Shown piece by piece: positions 25,047-34,351 of a stretch of 63,120 nucleotides of DNA. Position numbers and translations under genes: made by a program. The stretch comes from Tildeniella torsiva UHER 1998/13D. GTDB lineage: Bacteria; Cyanobacteriota; Cyanobacteriia; Phormidesmidales; Phormidesmidaceae. The stretch is taken from the NCBI GenBank assembly GCA_019358835.1, contig JAHHIH010000031.1, positions 1 to 63,120 of the forward strand. The letters are read 5' to 3'. The notes under the pieces were generated by a model. That model made no database searches and had not been told where the DNA came from. It worked only from the letters and a program-made list of their open reading frames with translations. Each line of letters starts with the position of its first letter. The first letter of the stretch is position 1.

Positions 25047-26011
25047 ATGACCTGGTTTGAGCGATCGCAGCCTCTGCTAATCCTACTCTCTGTGCTGCTG
25101 GGGCTAGGCCTAGCTCAAATTGGCGACGTTGCTGCCCTTGCAGGTCATCTCATCACACCGCTGTTGATGGGGATGCTGTACGCGGCGTTTCTACCGATTC
25201 CGCTGCGGCACCTGGGCAGAGCCTTTGGCAACTACCGTGTGACCTTTGCCAGCCTGGCCATGAACTTTGTCTGGACACCCCTGCTGGCCTGGGCATTGGG
25301 GGCGCTGTTTTTACAAGATGCGCCCGATTTGCGGTGGGCCTGCTGATGCTGATGGTGACCCCATGTACCGATTGGTATCTGGTGTTTACCGGCATCGCTA
25401 AGGGCAATGTGAGCCTCGCAACGGCTTTGCTACCGCTAAATTTTGTCTTGCAGATGGTGTTGTTGCCTGTCTATCTGGCCGTTTTTGCCCAGTCGCTGTT
25501 CACGCTTGATCTTTGGGTGTTGGGAGGCAAAATAGTCACTGTTTTATTCATTCCACTGGCCTTAGCGGTGTTGTCTGGCTACAGCATTAATTGGCTTAAG
25601 GGGCCAACCTGGCTACATGAAAAGCTGCCGCAGGTGGCGATGATTCAACTCCTCTGTTTGAATCTGGCCATTGTGGCCATTTTTGCGGCTAAGGGTGAGG
25701 CGTTACTGCAACGTCCGGAATTGTTGCTGCTGTTGCTGCTACCCATTGGTTCGTTTTTTGTGATTAATTTTGTGCTGGCTCAGTGGCTGGGGCAGCGGTT
25801 GCGACTGGCGTATCCAGAGGTAGTTTGCCTGACTTGCACGACCCTGGCGCGGAACTCTCCGGTGGCGCTGGCGGTGGCAGCGGCGGCCTTTGGCGATCGC
25901 CCCTTGATTGCCCTAACCCTGGTGATTGGCCCGCTGCTAGAGCTGCCGATTATGGCGCTGGTGACGCAGATACTCTGGCGACTCCGCCCTCAAACTTCTC
26001 GCGATTTTTAA
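25047..26011 (+). pseudogene. ACR3/bile-acid:Na+ symporter-family transporter, frameshifted
   Basis: Frames 25047-25346 and 25334-26011 together make one transporter of about 321 residues with some ten membrane helices. The first frame ends abnormally at DAPDLRWAC. Inserting one G in the GG at 25333-25334 gives DLRVGLLMLMVTPCTDWYLV, which resembles the PCT motif of the ACR3 and arsenite-permease-like branch of the BASS family. The C-terminal part has TCTTLARNSPVALAVA, equivalent to the second broken-helix motif. The indel is in a G-rich run and could be a sequencing error; otherwise the gene is dead. Substrate (arsenite or an organic anion) is not certain, but the metal island favours arsenite. 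Confidence 0.75.
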
Positions 26012-26016
26012 ATAAG

Positions 26017-26036
26017 CCCCCATTGATTTTTGGGGG
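26017..26036 (+). terminator. hairpin after the ACR3-like gene
   Basis: CCCCCA (26017-26022) pairs with TGGGGG (26031-26036) around an 8-nt loop, followed by ATTTAT. It lies just after the stop codon at 26009-26011. Confidence 0.45.
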
Positions 26037-26136
26037 ATTTATAGCGGGCATTTGGGTCAAGAAGAGATGTGTATACACAGGAGCCACCTAACTAGAGAAC
26101 CTATACTTAAGACATACGCTTCAAGGGGGTAACCCT

Positions 26137-26829
26137 ATGCGAATGTCCACTAAATCTTTTGCTGCGATCGCAGGTCTCAGCGTTGCGATCGCAGGCGCTA
26201 TCACCATTCCCTACCTCACCTCACCCTCCAGTGCCGATCCCTTACAGCAACCTGGTCGATCTGGCTGGCAGATGCCCATGCATCGAGGCAACATGCCCAT
26301 GCACCAGAGTGGCAGGCAAGGGCATCACGGGCAAATGATGCAGGCCAATAACGAGTTTGAGTTCTTAAGCCTGATGATTCCCCACCATGAGGAAGCAATT
26401 GCCACAGCTCAACGGGTGCTGGAGTCCAGCGATCGCCCTGAAATGCAAGAGTTTGCTCGGGACATCATCGACGTGCAAACAGCCGAAATCGAGCAGATGA
26501 AAGCCTGGTTAGGCGAGTGGTATCCCGGTCAGGGCACTAACCTCACCTACGCTCCCATGATGCGCGACCTTAGCAAGCTCGAAGGGGATGCCCTCGATCA
26601 GGCGTTTTTAGAAGACATGATCATGCACCATATGGGAGCTGTGATGATGTCGCAACGCTTGGTAAACCTCGGTCTGGTCGAGCATCAGGCAGTCCAGCCA
26701 TTTGCTCAAAATATTGCCGATACCCAGCGGCAAGAAATCTGGCAGATGCAAGCTTGGTTGCAGGATTGGTATGGAGTCGCAGGGATGCCAATGGGCAACG
26801 GCATGATGCCTTGTGGAATGACTTATTAA
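26137..26829 (+). CDS. second DUF305 protein, periplasmic
   Basis: A 230-residue DUF305 protein with two domains. The N-terminus is a signal peptide (SFAAIAGLSVAIAGAITIPY, about 6-30) without a lipobox, followed by a Met/His-rich linker (MPMHRGNMPMHQSGRQGHHGQMM). Domain 1 has FEFLSLMIPHHEEAIATAQ and domain 2 has FLEDMIMHHMGAVMMSQ; both keep the paired-His motif. The C-terminus is again Met-rich (GMPMGNGMMPCGM). The lower similarity to the copM-like gene at 20146 and the absence of a TTTCAT repeat suggest separate regulation. Periplasmic copper or silver binding is inferred from the family. Confidence 0.83.
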   Translation: MRMSTKSFAAIAGLSVAIAGAITIPYLTSPSSADPLQQPGRSGWQMPMHRGNMPMHQSGRQGHHGQMMQANNEFEFLSLMIPHHEEAIATAQRVLESSDRPEMQEFARDIIDVQTAEIEQMKAWLGEWYPGQGTNLTYAPMMRDLSKLEGDALDQAFLEDMIMHHMGAVMMSQRLVNLGLVEHQAVQPFAQNIADTQRQEIWQMQAWLQDWYGVAGMPMGNGMMPCGMTY

Positions 26830-26984
26830 ATGGTTTTGTTTAGCTGATTGCATTTGAGAATTGCTATGAATCAGCGAAAAAAATGATTGAATGACTAACC
26901 ATAGTCAGCGCTCAGTTTTCTAATTGGCTTTGCCCTCTTTTTGTTGATATTAGGAGGAGTGGATTAGCTGAATTGCGCTTTTTA

Positions 26985-28472
26985 TTAGAGCGATCGCTGA
27001 GCGTACTGCAAAATGCCAGCTGCAATGCCCTGGGCCATGCGGCTGCGCCAGGCCGGGTCGTTAAAGTTACGGGCATCTTGAGCCCCGGTGACAAACCCGG
27101 TCTCGACCAAAACCGACGGCATAGAGGTGTTTACCAGCACATGAAAACGAGCCTGGCGCACCCCGCGATCGGGCATGGTCACCAGACTCAAGATAGACTG
27201 ATGAATCACCTGGGCGAGACGATTTCCTGAACTGTGGTAATAGGTCTCTAGCCCGTTTACCTCGGGTCTACTTAGGCTAATGGAGTTGGCGTGAATGCTA
27301 ACAAAGAGATCGGCATTGGCCTGCTCGGCAATTTGCACCCGAGGCTCTAGGCCGATCTCCCGATCATCGGAGCGGGTCAGAATCACCTGCGCACCGCTCT
27401 GCTGCAAAATTCTGGCAACATCGTAGGCGATCGTAGAGGTTACATCTTTTTCGCGCAGGCCGCCCACGCCGATCGCCCCCGGATCGCGCCCGCCATGGCC
27501 GGGGTCAATCACAATGGTGACGGCCTGCTTGGGGATGCTGCTATCCGGTGGGGGCACCGCTGGGGTGGAGGGTATCGCTGGTTCGGGCTGGGGCGGCACC
27601 ACTGGCGCGGGGGGCGGCGGTTGGACGGCAATGGGGGGCGACGCCTCAGCGGGTGCCTGGGCCGGTGCCCCAGAAGGGCTGGCCGGAACGGCGGCGATCG
27701 CCACTCCCCGAGGGGGCAAAACCACAATGCCGCTGCCGTTGCTCACCGAGGCTTGCCAGTCAGTGCTGTTGGCGGGCACCGTTAGAGTAATTTGCAGGGT
27801 CGGCACCGCCGCGCTCACCGGCTGAATAGTCCAGGTGGTGACCCCAAAACTATTAGCGGGTAGCGTTTGTCCGGTTAGGGCTGCTGCCACGGTAGCATTT
27901 TCGAGCTGAAGCACCACCTGGGTATCACTGGCGCGCTCCACGGTCAGGTTAGGGCTGGCCCCAGAGGTGCGGATGAAAAAGCCATCGGGGGTAGTGCGCA
28001 CGCCTTCAACCTGGGTTGCTGCTCCAGCGATCGGGGTGGCATTGACCTGATTGGTGCTGGCACTGGGCGCTGTTCCACCCTGCGGCGGGGGCAGTTGCAC
28101 TACCCACTGCTGCGGCGTTTCCCCCTGTACCACGACCTGGTCTGGGTTAAGGGTATAGCCAGGGGCTAGCTCAATGACCAGTCTGGTAGTTTGAGCATCG
28201 AACTGCCCGATGCGAACGGCTTGAATAGCGCCACCAACGGCCTGGTTAATCGTCCGCTGCTCTAGGGTTGTGCCGGGCAAGTCCACCACAATGCGGGTGG
28301 GGTTAAACAAAAGCTGCGCCCTGGGCTGCACGGCGGCATCGGTCGAAAACTCTAGCCGGTTTTGCTGGGGGTCAAAGCGCCAAGTCCTAAACTGAGCCGC
28401 TTCGGCTGGAAGCGCCAGCAGTAGCCCACCTACCATGCCGATTAAACTCACCAGAGGTCGGTATTGTTTCAT
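26985..28472 (-). CDS. amiC: N-acetylmuramoyl-L-alanine amidase with AMIN domain
   Basis: A 495-residue periplasmic cell-wall hydrolase that splits cross-links by removing the stem peptide from muramic acid. A signal peptide ends near LPAEAAQ. One or two AMIN-type beta domains (about 25-265) include ARILFNPTRIVVDLPGTT-like strands. A Pro-rich linker (about 270-315) leads to an Amidase_3 catalytic domain with VIDPGHGGRDPGAIG, the zinc-binding Glu in REKDVT, SIHAN and LVETGFVTG. I start at the ATG at 28472; an in-frame GTG at 28484 would add four residues. Cyanobacterial AmiC proteins act in septum maturation and cell-cell channel formation. It is unrelated to the metal genes around it. Confidence 0.9.
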   Translation of the reverse strand: MKQYRPLVSLIGMVGGLLLALPAEAAQFRTWRFDPQQNRLEFSTDAAVQPRAQLLFNPTRIVVDLPGTTLEQRTINQAVGGAIQAVRIGQFDAQTTRLVIELAPGYTLNPDQVVVQGETPQQWVVQLPPPQGGTAPSASTNQVNATPIAGAATQVEGVRTTPDGFFIRTSGASPNLTVERASDTQVVLQLENATVAAALTGQTLPANSFGVTTWTIQPVSAAVPTLQITLTVPANSTDWQASVSNGSGIVVLPPRGVAIAAVPASPSGAPAQAPAEASPPIAVQPPPPAPVVPPQPEPAIPSTPAVPPPDSSIPKQAVTIVIDPGHGGRDPGAIGVGGLREKDVTSTIAYDVARILQQSGAQVILTRSDDREIGLEPRVQIAEQANADLFVSIHANSISLSRPEVNGLETYYHSSGNRLAQVIHQSILSLVTMPDRGVRQARFHVLVNTSMPSVLVETGFVTGAQDARNFNDPAWRSRMAQGIAAGILQYAQRSL

Positions 28473-28784
28473 GCAGCATCTCACAGTGCGCTGGGTCAGT
28501 TTTTGATTTTGCCTGATTTTACGGCATCGAGATCGCCCCTTTCATCTTGTTTCAAAGAAAATCTCATCCCCAAAACGGTCGCTACACTGAAGGGGAATGG
28601 GCTCTACCCCAAGCGTGAAGGCTCGCATCAGAAACGCCACAGCCTCGGATTCATCGGGCTCGAATTTATGGGTTAGCTCAGCTTGTAAAGCGTCACAAGG
28701 CGCTGGTTTGGAGCAGTGCCTGGGCCTTAATCTACAGGCTCGCGATTAGACACATAGCTTAGTAGTGCAGCTAGGAGAGAAGCC

Positions 28785-29582
28785 ATGCAGACCCAAAGAA
28801 TGTTAGCGGTAGCGCTAGGAATGGCCGTCGTTGTCGCCCCTGGGAGCATGGCAGCGGGGATGCCGCCTGCCCACGCGGTAGAACAGGCGGCTGCCGCCAA
28901 CAGCCTTTTGAATCAGGGCCGACAGCAGGCGGAGCAGGGGCAGCTAGAGGCGGCGATCGCAACCTACAGCCAGGCCATTCAAGCCGATACCACCAATGCC
29001 GAGGCCTATTTTTATCGAGGTATTGCCTACCACGACCTGGGAGATTATCAGCTCGCCATTGCCGATTTTTCCACGGCGCTTCAGATTCGCCCCGACCACC
29101 CAGAAACGCTGTACAACCGGGGAGAAGCCCACGCTCACATGACCAATGCCGAGGCGGCGATCGCCGATCTGACCCAGGCCATTGAGCTAGCCCCTGATGT
29201 TGTCCAGCCTTATTTAGATCGCGGCCTTGTTTTCGCGGCCACTGGCAACTTACCCCAGGCCCTCAACGACCTAGATGCTGCCATTACCCTGGCTCCCGAC
29301 AACGCCGATGCCCACTACAACCGGGGCAAAATCTATACCGAACTGGGCAATACCGAAGCCGCCCTCTCAGACTTCAACACCGCGCTTCGCCTTAATCCTG
29401 AGCTAGCTGAAGCCTACGGCAATCGCGGCATTTTGCAGTACCAGCTCGGCGACTCCCAAGCCGCCATGGCCGATTTGCGCCAGGCGGCGGCGCTGTTTCA
29501 GGCCCAGGGCGATCGCCAAGGCTATCAGCAAACCCTGTACTTCATGCAGCAGGTGCAGCAGGGGAGCGAGCAAACCCCCTGA
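28785..29582 (+). CDS. secreted TPR-repeat protein
   Basis: A 265-residue protein with a signal peptide (to about residue 28, HAVEQA) followed by about five to six tetratricopeptide repeats covering residues 37-245. Typical repeat units are AIATYSQAIQADTTNAEAYFYRG and ALSDFNTALRLNPELAEAYGNRG, with the conserved Ala, Gly, Tyr and Pro positions. It probably forms a superhelical protein-binding scaffold in the periplasm. No enzymatic domain is present. It is isolated between the amidase and the ZiaR-like gene. Confidence 0.85.
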   Translation: MQTQRMLAVALGMAVVVAPGSMAAGMPPAHAVEQAAAANSLLNQGRQQAEQGQLEAAIATYSQAIQADTTNAEAYFYRGIAYHDLGDYQLAIADFSTALQIRPDHPETLYNRGEAHAHMTNAEAAIADLTQAIELAPDVVQPYLDRGLVFAATGNLPQALNDLDAAITLAPDNADAHYNRGKIYTELGNTEAALSDFNTALRLNPELAEAYGNRGILQYQLGDSQAAMADLRQAAALFQAQGDRQGYQQTLYFMQQVQQGSEQTP

Positions 29583-29601
29583 GGCCAACGCCCTCAATCT
29601 T

Positions 29602-29617
29602 CTGAACAGGTGTTCAG
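29602..29617 (+). promoter_or_regulatory. SmtB/ZiaR-type operator upstream of the arsR-family gene
   Basis: CTGAACA (29602-29608), GG, TGTTCAG (29611-29617) is a perfect inverted repeat, 48 bp before the start codon. The TGAACA half matches known SmtB/ZiaR operators, indicating autorepression. Confidence 0.8.
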
Positions 29618-29665
29618 TGGTAACGATTCTCAGTATCATAGAGGAAAAGCCAGGAAACCTAATCG

Positions 29666-30070
29666 ATGGCTAATTCTCGCTCTACAGAGAACTCTACAAT
29701 TCAAGCTGTTGATGCCCCCAGTTGTGACGTCAGTTGTGACGAGTCGCTGGTGCATTTAGACAATGTCCGCCAGGTGAAGCCCGAGGTGCTGAGCACCGAG
29801 AAAGCCCAGCGGATGGCGGAGTTTTTTAGTGCGCTCTCTGACCCCCACCGGCTCAAGCTGCTGTCGGCGCTGGCTCGGCAAGAACTCTGTGTGTGCGATC
29901 TGGCTGCTGCGGTGAAGATGGGTGAATCAGCGGTGTCGCACCAGCTGCGGGTGCTGCGATCGCAGCGTCTAGTCACCTACCGTCGCCAAGGCCGCAACGT
30001 CTACTATGGCCTCGCTGACGATCACATCATGTCCCTCTACCGGGAAGTGGCCGCGCACCTAGATGAGTGA
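29666..30070 (+). CDS. ziaR: ZiaR/SmtB-type zinc-responsive repressor
   Basis: A 134-residue ArsR/SmtB-family winged-helix repressor. The metal-site motif in helix 3 is ELCVCDLA, with two Cys as in ZiaR. The recognition helix is [18 protein letters not shown]. The C-terminal alpha-5 helix, [17 protein letters not shown], carries Asp, His, His and Glu at the zinc-site spacing. The N-terminal extension contains [15 protein letters not shown], which may supply additional Cys/His ligands. Zinc binding would release it from its operators. A perfect inverted repeat precedes the gene and a related operator precedes the ZiaA-like ATPase at 37715, 8 kb away, so the repressor probably acts on both. A CDF exporter gene lies convergently downstream. 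Confidence 0.9.
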   Translation: MANSRSTENSTIQAVDAPSCDVSCDESLVHLDNVRQVKPEVLSTEKAQRMAEFFSALSDPHRLKLLSALARQELCVCDLAAAVKMGESAVSHQLRVLRSQRLVTYRRQGRNVYYGLADDHIMSLYREVAAHLDE

Positions 30071-30112
30071 TGTAGTTGACCTCTAACGAGTTGGGTTAAG
30101 CCTCAAGCAGGC

Positions 30113-31021
30113 TCAAGGTAGCGGGCGTTCTAAGGCTTGATCTGCCCACGAAACAGGGTCTTCTAAAGGCTCTAAATGGGTAAACACAAACGTGCCGGGC
30201 AGCGATCGCCCAATTGCTAGCTCAATCGCTTCACAGAGGTCATGCCCCTGCTTGACTGTCCAGTTACCCGGCACCAACACATGTAGCGAGACAAACCGTC
30301 GGGCACCAGCTACCCGAGTTCTTAAAGCATGAAACCGGGTCCCCTCGGCCTCAAAAGGCTGCAACGCATCGGCAACAATTTGGCGTTCCTCAGCCGGTAA
30401 GGCCGTATCTAACAGGCCCATCCCCGTTTCGCGCAGCAATCTCAGCCCGGCCCAAACAATATTGGCCGCGACAACCAGAGCGATAATCGGGTCAAGAATG
30501 AGCCAACCCGTAATTGGAATTAGAATGATCCCCACGCCTACCCCCACCGATGTCCAGACATCGGTCAGCAGATGATGTGCATCTGCCCGCAGGGTAATGG
30601 AGCGCAACCGCCGACTGGCCCGTAGCATAACGAAAGCCAGAGCCCCGTTGATCGCCGTTGCCACAAAGGACAGGGCCAACCCAGTGCCCACCTGCTCTAG
30701 GGGTTGGGGGTCAAACAGACGACCCCAGGCCGCAAAAGCAATGCTGCCCGCCGCTACCAAAATCAACACACTTTCGGCACCGCTAGAAAAATATTCCGCC
30801 TTGAAATGCCCAAAGGCATGCTCGTCATCCGGCGGTTTAGCGGCAAACGTTACGGCCCAAGTTGCGACGATGGCAGCCACCAGGTTCACCACCGATTCGG
30901 CAGCATCAGACAGTAATCCCACCGAGCCTGTCAATAGGTAGGCCGTTGTTTTCAGCAAAATCGTTAAAACAGCGGCTCCAATCGAGAGCAGCGTGTAAAA
31001 CCGAGCCGAGCGGTTTCCCAT
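30113..31021 (-). CDS. cation diffusion facilitator (CDF) metal exporter
   Basis: A 302-residue CDF transporter with six membrane helices and a cytoplasmic C-terminal domain. The TM2 site reads SDAAESVVNLVA (Asp and Glu) and the TM5 site RADAHHLLTDVWTS (His and Asp), the metal ligands of this family, which exchanges Zn2+, Cd2+, Fe2+ or Co2+ for protons. The C-terminal domain (about 205-302) contains the usual dimerisation strands. Between the promoter side and coaR there is an inverted repeat CTGCGTAA/TTACGCAG (31059-31095) that could be regulatory. It is convergent with the ZiaR-like gene, so zinc is the likely substrate. Confidence 0.87.
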   Translation of the reverse strand: MGNRSARFYTLLSIGAAVLTILLKTTAYLLTGSVGLLSDAAESVVNLVAAIVATWAVTFAAKPPDDEHAFGHFKAEYFSSGAESVLILVAAGSIAFAAWGRLFDPQPLEQVGTGLALSFVATAINGALAFVMLRASRRLRSITLRADAHHLLTDVWTSVGVGVGIILIPITGWLILDPIIALVVAANIVWAGLRLLRETGMGLLDTALPAEERQIVADALQPFEAEGTRFHALRTRVAGARRFVSLHVLVPGNWTVKQGHDLCEAIELAIGRSLPGTFVFTHLEPLEDPVSWADQALERPLP

Positions 31022-31058
31022 GGTAAGTCTTGCAATACAGCAGAAAAGCCAAGCCCTA

Positions 31059-31095
31059 CTGCGTAAGCCTACAGCAGTTAAACGCGTTTACGCAG
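31059..31095. promoter_or_regulatory. inverted repeat upstream of the CDF gene
   Basis: CTGCGTAA (31059-31066) and TTACGCAG (31088-31095) are perfectly complementary and enclose a small AACGCGTT palindrome (31081-31088). It is a possible operator or hairpin in the CDF leader; the regulator is unknown. Confidence 0.35.
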
Positions 31096-31192
31096 GAGTA
31101 GCGATAAGGGTCTGTCCTAATCTGTTGTAGACGCTCCAATCATGAGTACTTAAACTAAACAAAGTATCGTTGCTTGGGGCGATCGATAGCTT

Positions 31193-32305
31193 TTAGGGCC
31201 GAGTCAGATAGCAGTGGCAATCTGGCTTCTCAAGCAGTGTTTCGATTAAGGCGTTCAAAGTCACGGCAGCCAATAGCCCGCCTCCAAGGCTCCCCTGAAT
31301 CGTAATGTAAGGAATGGATGTTGCCATCAGTCGCCGCTTGGCAGCAGGGGCGTGATTAAAGCCAATGGGCATACCAATCACCAGAGCGGGTTGAAAACGC
31401 TGTTGCTCTATTAACTGACAGACAGTGAGTAGCACTGAAGGGGCATACCCAATGACCAGCACACTACCTGGTGAACAGTGATGTAATGGTTGTTGCCAGC
31501 GTTTATGAAGCCAAAAAGCCTGTTCAGCCTCGTTGGCAGCAGTAATGTGAGGATCGTCAAGCAAGGTTGTAACCGGACAGCTCAAAGCAGCTAGCCGAGT
31601 TTGATCAATCGCCGTGGCTACAACAGGCACATCGGTAATGATCTCACACCCACTGCTGAGAGCGGTGCGCGCTGCTGCGATCGCATCGGCACTGATTTGT
31701 ATGAGGTCAACTAAGCTCACATCGCCGCAGGCCAGCACCAGTTGTTGGATCAGATGCTGGGTAATTTCAGAGTAGTGCGAGAGGTTGGGCAGCAAGCGCT
31801 GAAGCGATTCTTGAAAGGCTTCAGGGTGGGCGGTGGTTTCGGCATCAAGGCTGGCCCAGAGCTGATCGATCTGGCTTAGACCCGCCTGGGTGTCTACATC
31901 GAGCTGCTTGAGCTGGGCCAGAGCTTGAGCCTGGGTGCGTTGACAATCTAGATCGCGCCCCAGCAGCCCCTCCAAAGCCGAAGCAGTATGGCGCAGGCGG
32001 GCAATCTGCTGCATCACAGCCTGATACTGCTGCTGTAGCTGGGTCATTAGGCTTGCGTCTGCGGTTGCTTCAGAGTCACTCTCTAGAATTTGCCCGATGT
32101 GAGAGAGCTGAAAGCCCTGCTGTTTAAGCGCTACCACTCGCTGTAAGCGCTGTATATCCCGCTGGGTGTAGAGTCGGTAGTTGCTCTCTGAGCGGGGAAC
32201 GGGAGGCAGCAACCCCAGGGTGTGATAGTGCCGCACCATGCGGGGGGTAACGCCGCCGCCTACCGCATCGGTGAGTTCTTTAATGGTCAGAAATTCAGTC
32301 GTCAT
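31193..32305 (-). CDS. coaR: CoaR, cobalt-responsive MerR/precorrin-isomerase-like regulator
   Basis: A 370-residue fusion protein. Residues 1-75 form a MerR-type DNA-binding domain (ELTDAVGGGVTPRMVRHYHT, then SNYRLYTQRDIQRLQRV). Residues about 75-165 form a helical coiled-coil linker. Residues about 165-365 resemble CbiC/CobH precorrin-8 methylmutase (LVIGMPIGFNH, GSLGGGLLAAVTLNALIE). The C-terminus has PDCHCYL, the Cys-His-Cys cluster needed for cobalt sensing in Synechocystis CoaR. It senses cobalt, possibly with a tetrapyrrole intermediate, and activates the divergent coaT gene. A 17-bp perfect inverted repeat in the shared promoter is its likely operator. Confidence 0.93.
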   Translation of the reverse strand: MTTEFLTIKELTDAVGGGVTPRMVRHYHTLGLLPPVPRSESNYRLYTQRDIQRLQRVVALKQQGFQLSHIGQILESDSEATADASLMTQLQQQYQAVMQQIARLRHTASALEGLLGRDLDCQRTQAQALAQLKQLDVDTQAGLSQIDQLWASLDAETTAHPEAFQESLQRLLPNLSHYSEITQHLIQQLVLACGDVSLVDLIQISADAIAAARTALSSGCEIITDVPVVATAIDQTRLAALSCPVTTLLDDPHITAANEAEQAFWLHKRWQQPLHHCSPGSVLVIGYAPSVLLTVCQLIEQQRFQPALVIGMPIGFNHAPAAKRRLMATSIPYITIQGSLGGGLLAAVTLNALIETLLEKPDCHCYLTRP

Positions 32306-32316
32306 AGGCTTAGCTT

Positions 32317-32358
32317 ACCCTAAACCTTGACATTGACACTAATGTCAAGGTTTAGGGT
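32317..32358 (+). promoter_or_regulatory. CoaR operator-promoter of coaT
   Basis: Perfect 17-bp arms at 32317-32333 and 32342-32358 are separated by 8 nt. The -35 TTGACA (32327-32332) and -10 TAGGGT (32353-32358) are 20 bp apart, the long MerR-type spacing. The coaT start is 30 bp downstream. Confidence 0.88.
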
Positions 32359-32387
32359 GACAGAGTAAAGATTTCTCAGGTTGGCCC

Positions 32388-34343
32388 ATGGTGTCTACTG
32401 CCCCGTTGAATGCTCTGTCGAAGTCTCGATTCGGCGACCTGTTCAAAGGTTTGTTCAACGAGCACCCCGAGGCGGTGGCGGCGATCGCCTGTGCGGTTTT
32501 AGTGGGGTTGGGCTGGCAGACCCTGGCCCTGGGCTGGGTGGGGGGTGCTCTGCTGTTTCTAACGGCGGCCTATGTCATTGGTGGATTTGAGAGCGCCCGT
32601 GAGGGCTTGACCACGCTGGTGCAGGAAAAAGAGCTAGACGTAGACCTGCTAATGATTATCGCCGCCCTCGGGGCCGCCAGCCTGGGTCTGTGGCAGCGGG
32701 AGTACAACTTAATTGTTGATGGGGCCGTTCTGATTCTGATTTTTGCGATTAGTGGTGCCCTAGAGGGCTATGCCATGGGGCGAACGGAGCGAAATATTCA
32801 GGGGTTAATGAGCCTCACCGCTGACACAGCAACGGTGGTCCGCCAGGAGCAAGAGCAGGTCATGCCGGTCTCAGCGTTACAAGTCGGCGATCAGGTTTTG
32901 GTCAAGCCGGGGGAGCTGGTGCCCACCGATGGGATCGTGACCGAAGGCTTCAGCACGGTGAACCAGGCGTCGATTACGGGAGAATCTATTCCTGTCGAGA
33001 AGACTGTGGGCGACGAGGTCTTAGCGGGCACCCTCAACGGCTACGGTGCGCTGCGCCTAACACTCCACCAGCCGCCGGAAAGCAGCTTAATTCAACGGGT
33101 GATTCGCCTGGTGCAGCAGGCCCAATTCGAAGCGCCTCCCTCCCAAAAATTTATGGAGCGGTTTGAGCGCCGCTACGCCCAAGTGATTGTGACGTTGGGC
33201 GTTTTGCTAGCCACGCTGCCACCTCTGTTGTTGGGCTGGGGATGGGAGGAAACCATCTACCGCGCCCTGGTGTTTTTGGTCGTGGCTTCCCCCTGTGCAC
33301 TGATGGCCTCAATTATGCCGACACTGCTCTCAGGTATTGCCAACGGGGCTCGGCAGGGCATTTTATTCAAAAACGGGGCTCAGCTGGAGCAGATGGGCCA
33401 AGTCAGAGCGATCGCCTTTGACAAAACCGGCACCCTCACGACCGGCCAGCTCGACGTGGTGAATGTGCTGGCTGAAGACCCGGATAAGCTGCTTACCGTG
33501 GCCGCCGCCCTGGAGAGCCTGTCGGAACATCCCATTGGTGCGGCGATTGTGCAAGCGGCACAGCGCCGAGCCCTGACTTGGCAAGCGGCGGCCAACGGGC
33601 AGGCTCAGGTAGGTCAGGGCATCACAGGGGAGGTGGCTGAGCAGTCTGCGGTGGTAGGTAAAGCAGCCTTTGTTAGTGGCCAGGTTCAAGCTCGTGGACA
33701 GGCCGTTTCCCCGCATCTAGTGAAGCAAAGCCAGCAGTGGGAGGCAGAGGGCAAAACAGTGGTCTGGGTAGCCCACGGCGGCACAATGCTGGGCTTGATT
33801 GCGGTGGCCGACCGAGTGCGTCCGGAGGCGGCAAGGGCGATCGCCCGCCTCAAGCACCTGGGCATTGAGCAAGTGGTGATGCTAACGGGTGATAATGCCC
33901 GCACGGCTCACGGTATGGCCCAACAGCTGGGGATAGATCAGGTGCATGCTGATTTAATGCCTGAAGATAAGGTCACGATTCTACGGCAATTGCAGCAGCA
34001 GTATGGCAGCGTGGCGATGGTCGGCGATGGCATTAACGATGCCCCCGCCCTGGCTCTGGCCACAGTCGGCATTGCCATGGGCGCTGCGGGCAGCGATGTG
34101 GCCCTAGAAACCGCCGATATTGTGCTCATGGCCGATCGCCTGGAAAAACTAGAACAGGCTATTAGCCTAGGGCGGCGGGCACGGGCGGTCGTGCGACAAA
34201 ACATCGCTTTTGCCCTTGGGCTGATTGGGATACTGATTATTGGTACATTGAGCGGGCATATTACCTTGCCAATGGGCGTGTTGGGACATGAAGGCTCTAC
34301 TGTTATCGTCACCCTCAGTGGTTTGCGCCTGTTGAGAAATTAA
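32388..34343 (+). CDS. coaT: CoaT, cobalt-exporting P1B-4 ATPase
   Basis: A 651-residue P-type ATPase without an N-terminal metal-binding domain, as usual for the P1B-4 group. Visible motifs are SITGES (A-domain), the membrane ion site ASPCALMAS (SPC), DKTGT (phosphorylated Asp), a SEHPIG nucleotide-site motif, GDGINDAPALA and the C-terminal HEGSTVIVTLSGLRLL, the HEGST signature of this group. It exports Co2+ (and possibly Fe2+ or Zn2+) from the cytoplasm. It is divergent from coaR across an 82-bp spacer containing the operator. A short hairpin at 34352-34370 follows the gene. Confidence 0.93.
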   Translation: MVSTAPLNALSKSRFGDLFKGLFNEHPEAVAAIACAVLVGLGWQTLALGWVGGALLFLTAAYVIGGFESAREGLTTLVQEKELDVDLLMIIAALGAASLGLWQREYNLIVDGAVLILIFAISGALEGYAMGRTERNIQGLMSLTADTATVVRQEQEQVMPVSALQVGDQVLVKPGELVPTDGIVTEGFSTVNQASITGESIPVEKTVGDEVLAGTLNGYGALRLTLHQPPESSLIQRVIRLVQQAQFEAPPSQKFMERFERRYAQVIVTLGVLLATLPPLLLGWGWEETIYRALVFLVVASPCALMASIMPTLLSGIANGARQGILFKNGAQLEQMGQVRAIAFDKTGTLTTGQLDVVNVLAEDPDKLLTVAAALESLSEHPIGAAIVQAAQRRALTWQAAANGQAQVGQGITGEVAEQSAVVGKAAFVSGQVQARGQAVSPHLVKQSQQWEAEGKTVVWVAHGGTMLGLIAVADRVRPEAARAIARLKHLGIEQVVMLTGDNARTAHGMAQQLGIDQVHADLMPEDKVTILRQLQQQYGSVAMVGDGINDAPALALATVGIAMGAAGSDVALETADIVLMADRLEKLEQAISLGRRARAVVRQNIAFALGLIGILIIGTLSGHITLPMGVLGHEGSTVIVTLSGLRLLRN

Positions 34344-34351
34344 GCAAGTAA

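Noticed and set aside
28540..28555. TTTCAT followed by TTTCAA upstream of the amidase gene
   Set aside because: The spacing is 10 bp instead of 11 and the second half has a mismatch; the gene is not metal-related.
28671..28760. tRNA-like GTTAGCTCAGC sequence in the amidase-TPR spacer
   Set aside because: No T-arm or matching acceptor strand follows, so it does not fold as a tRNA.
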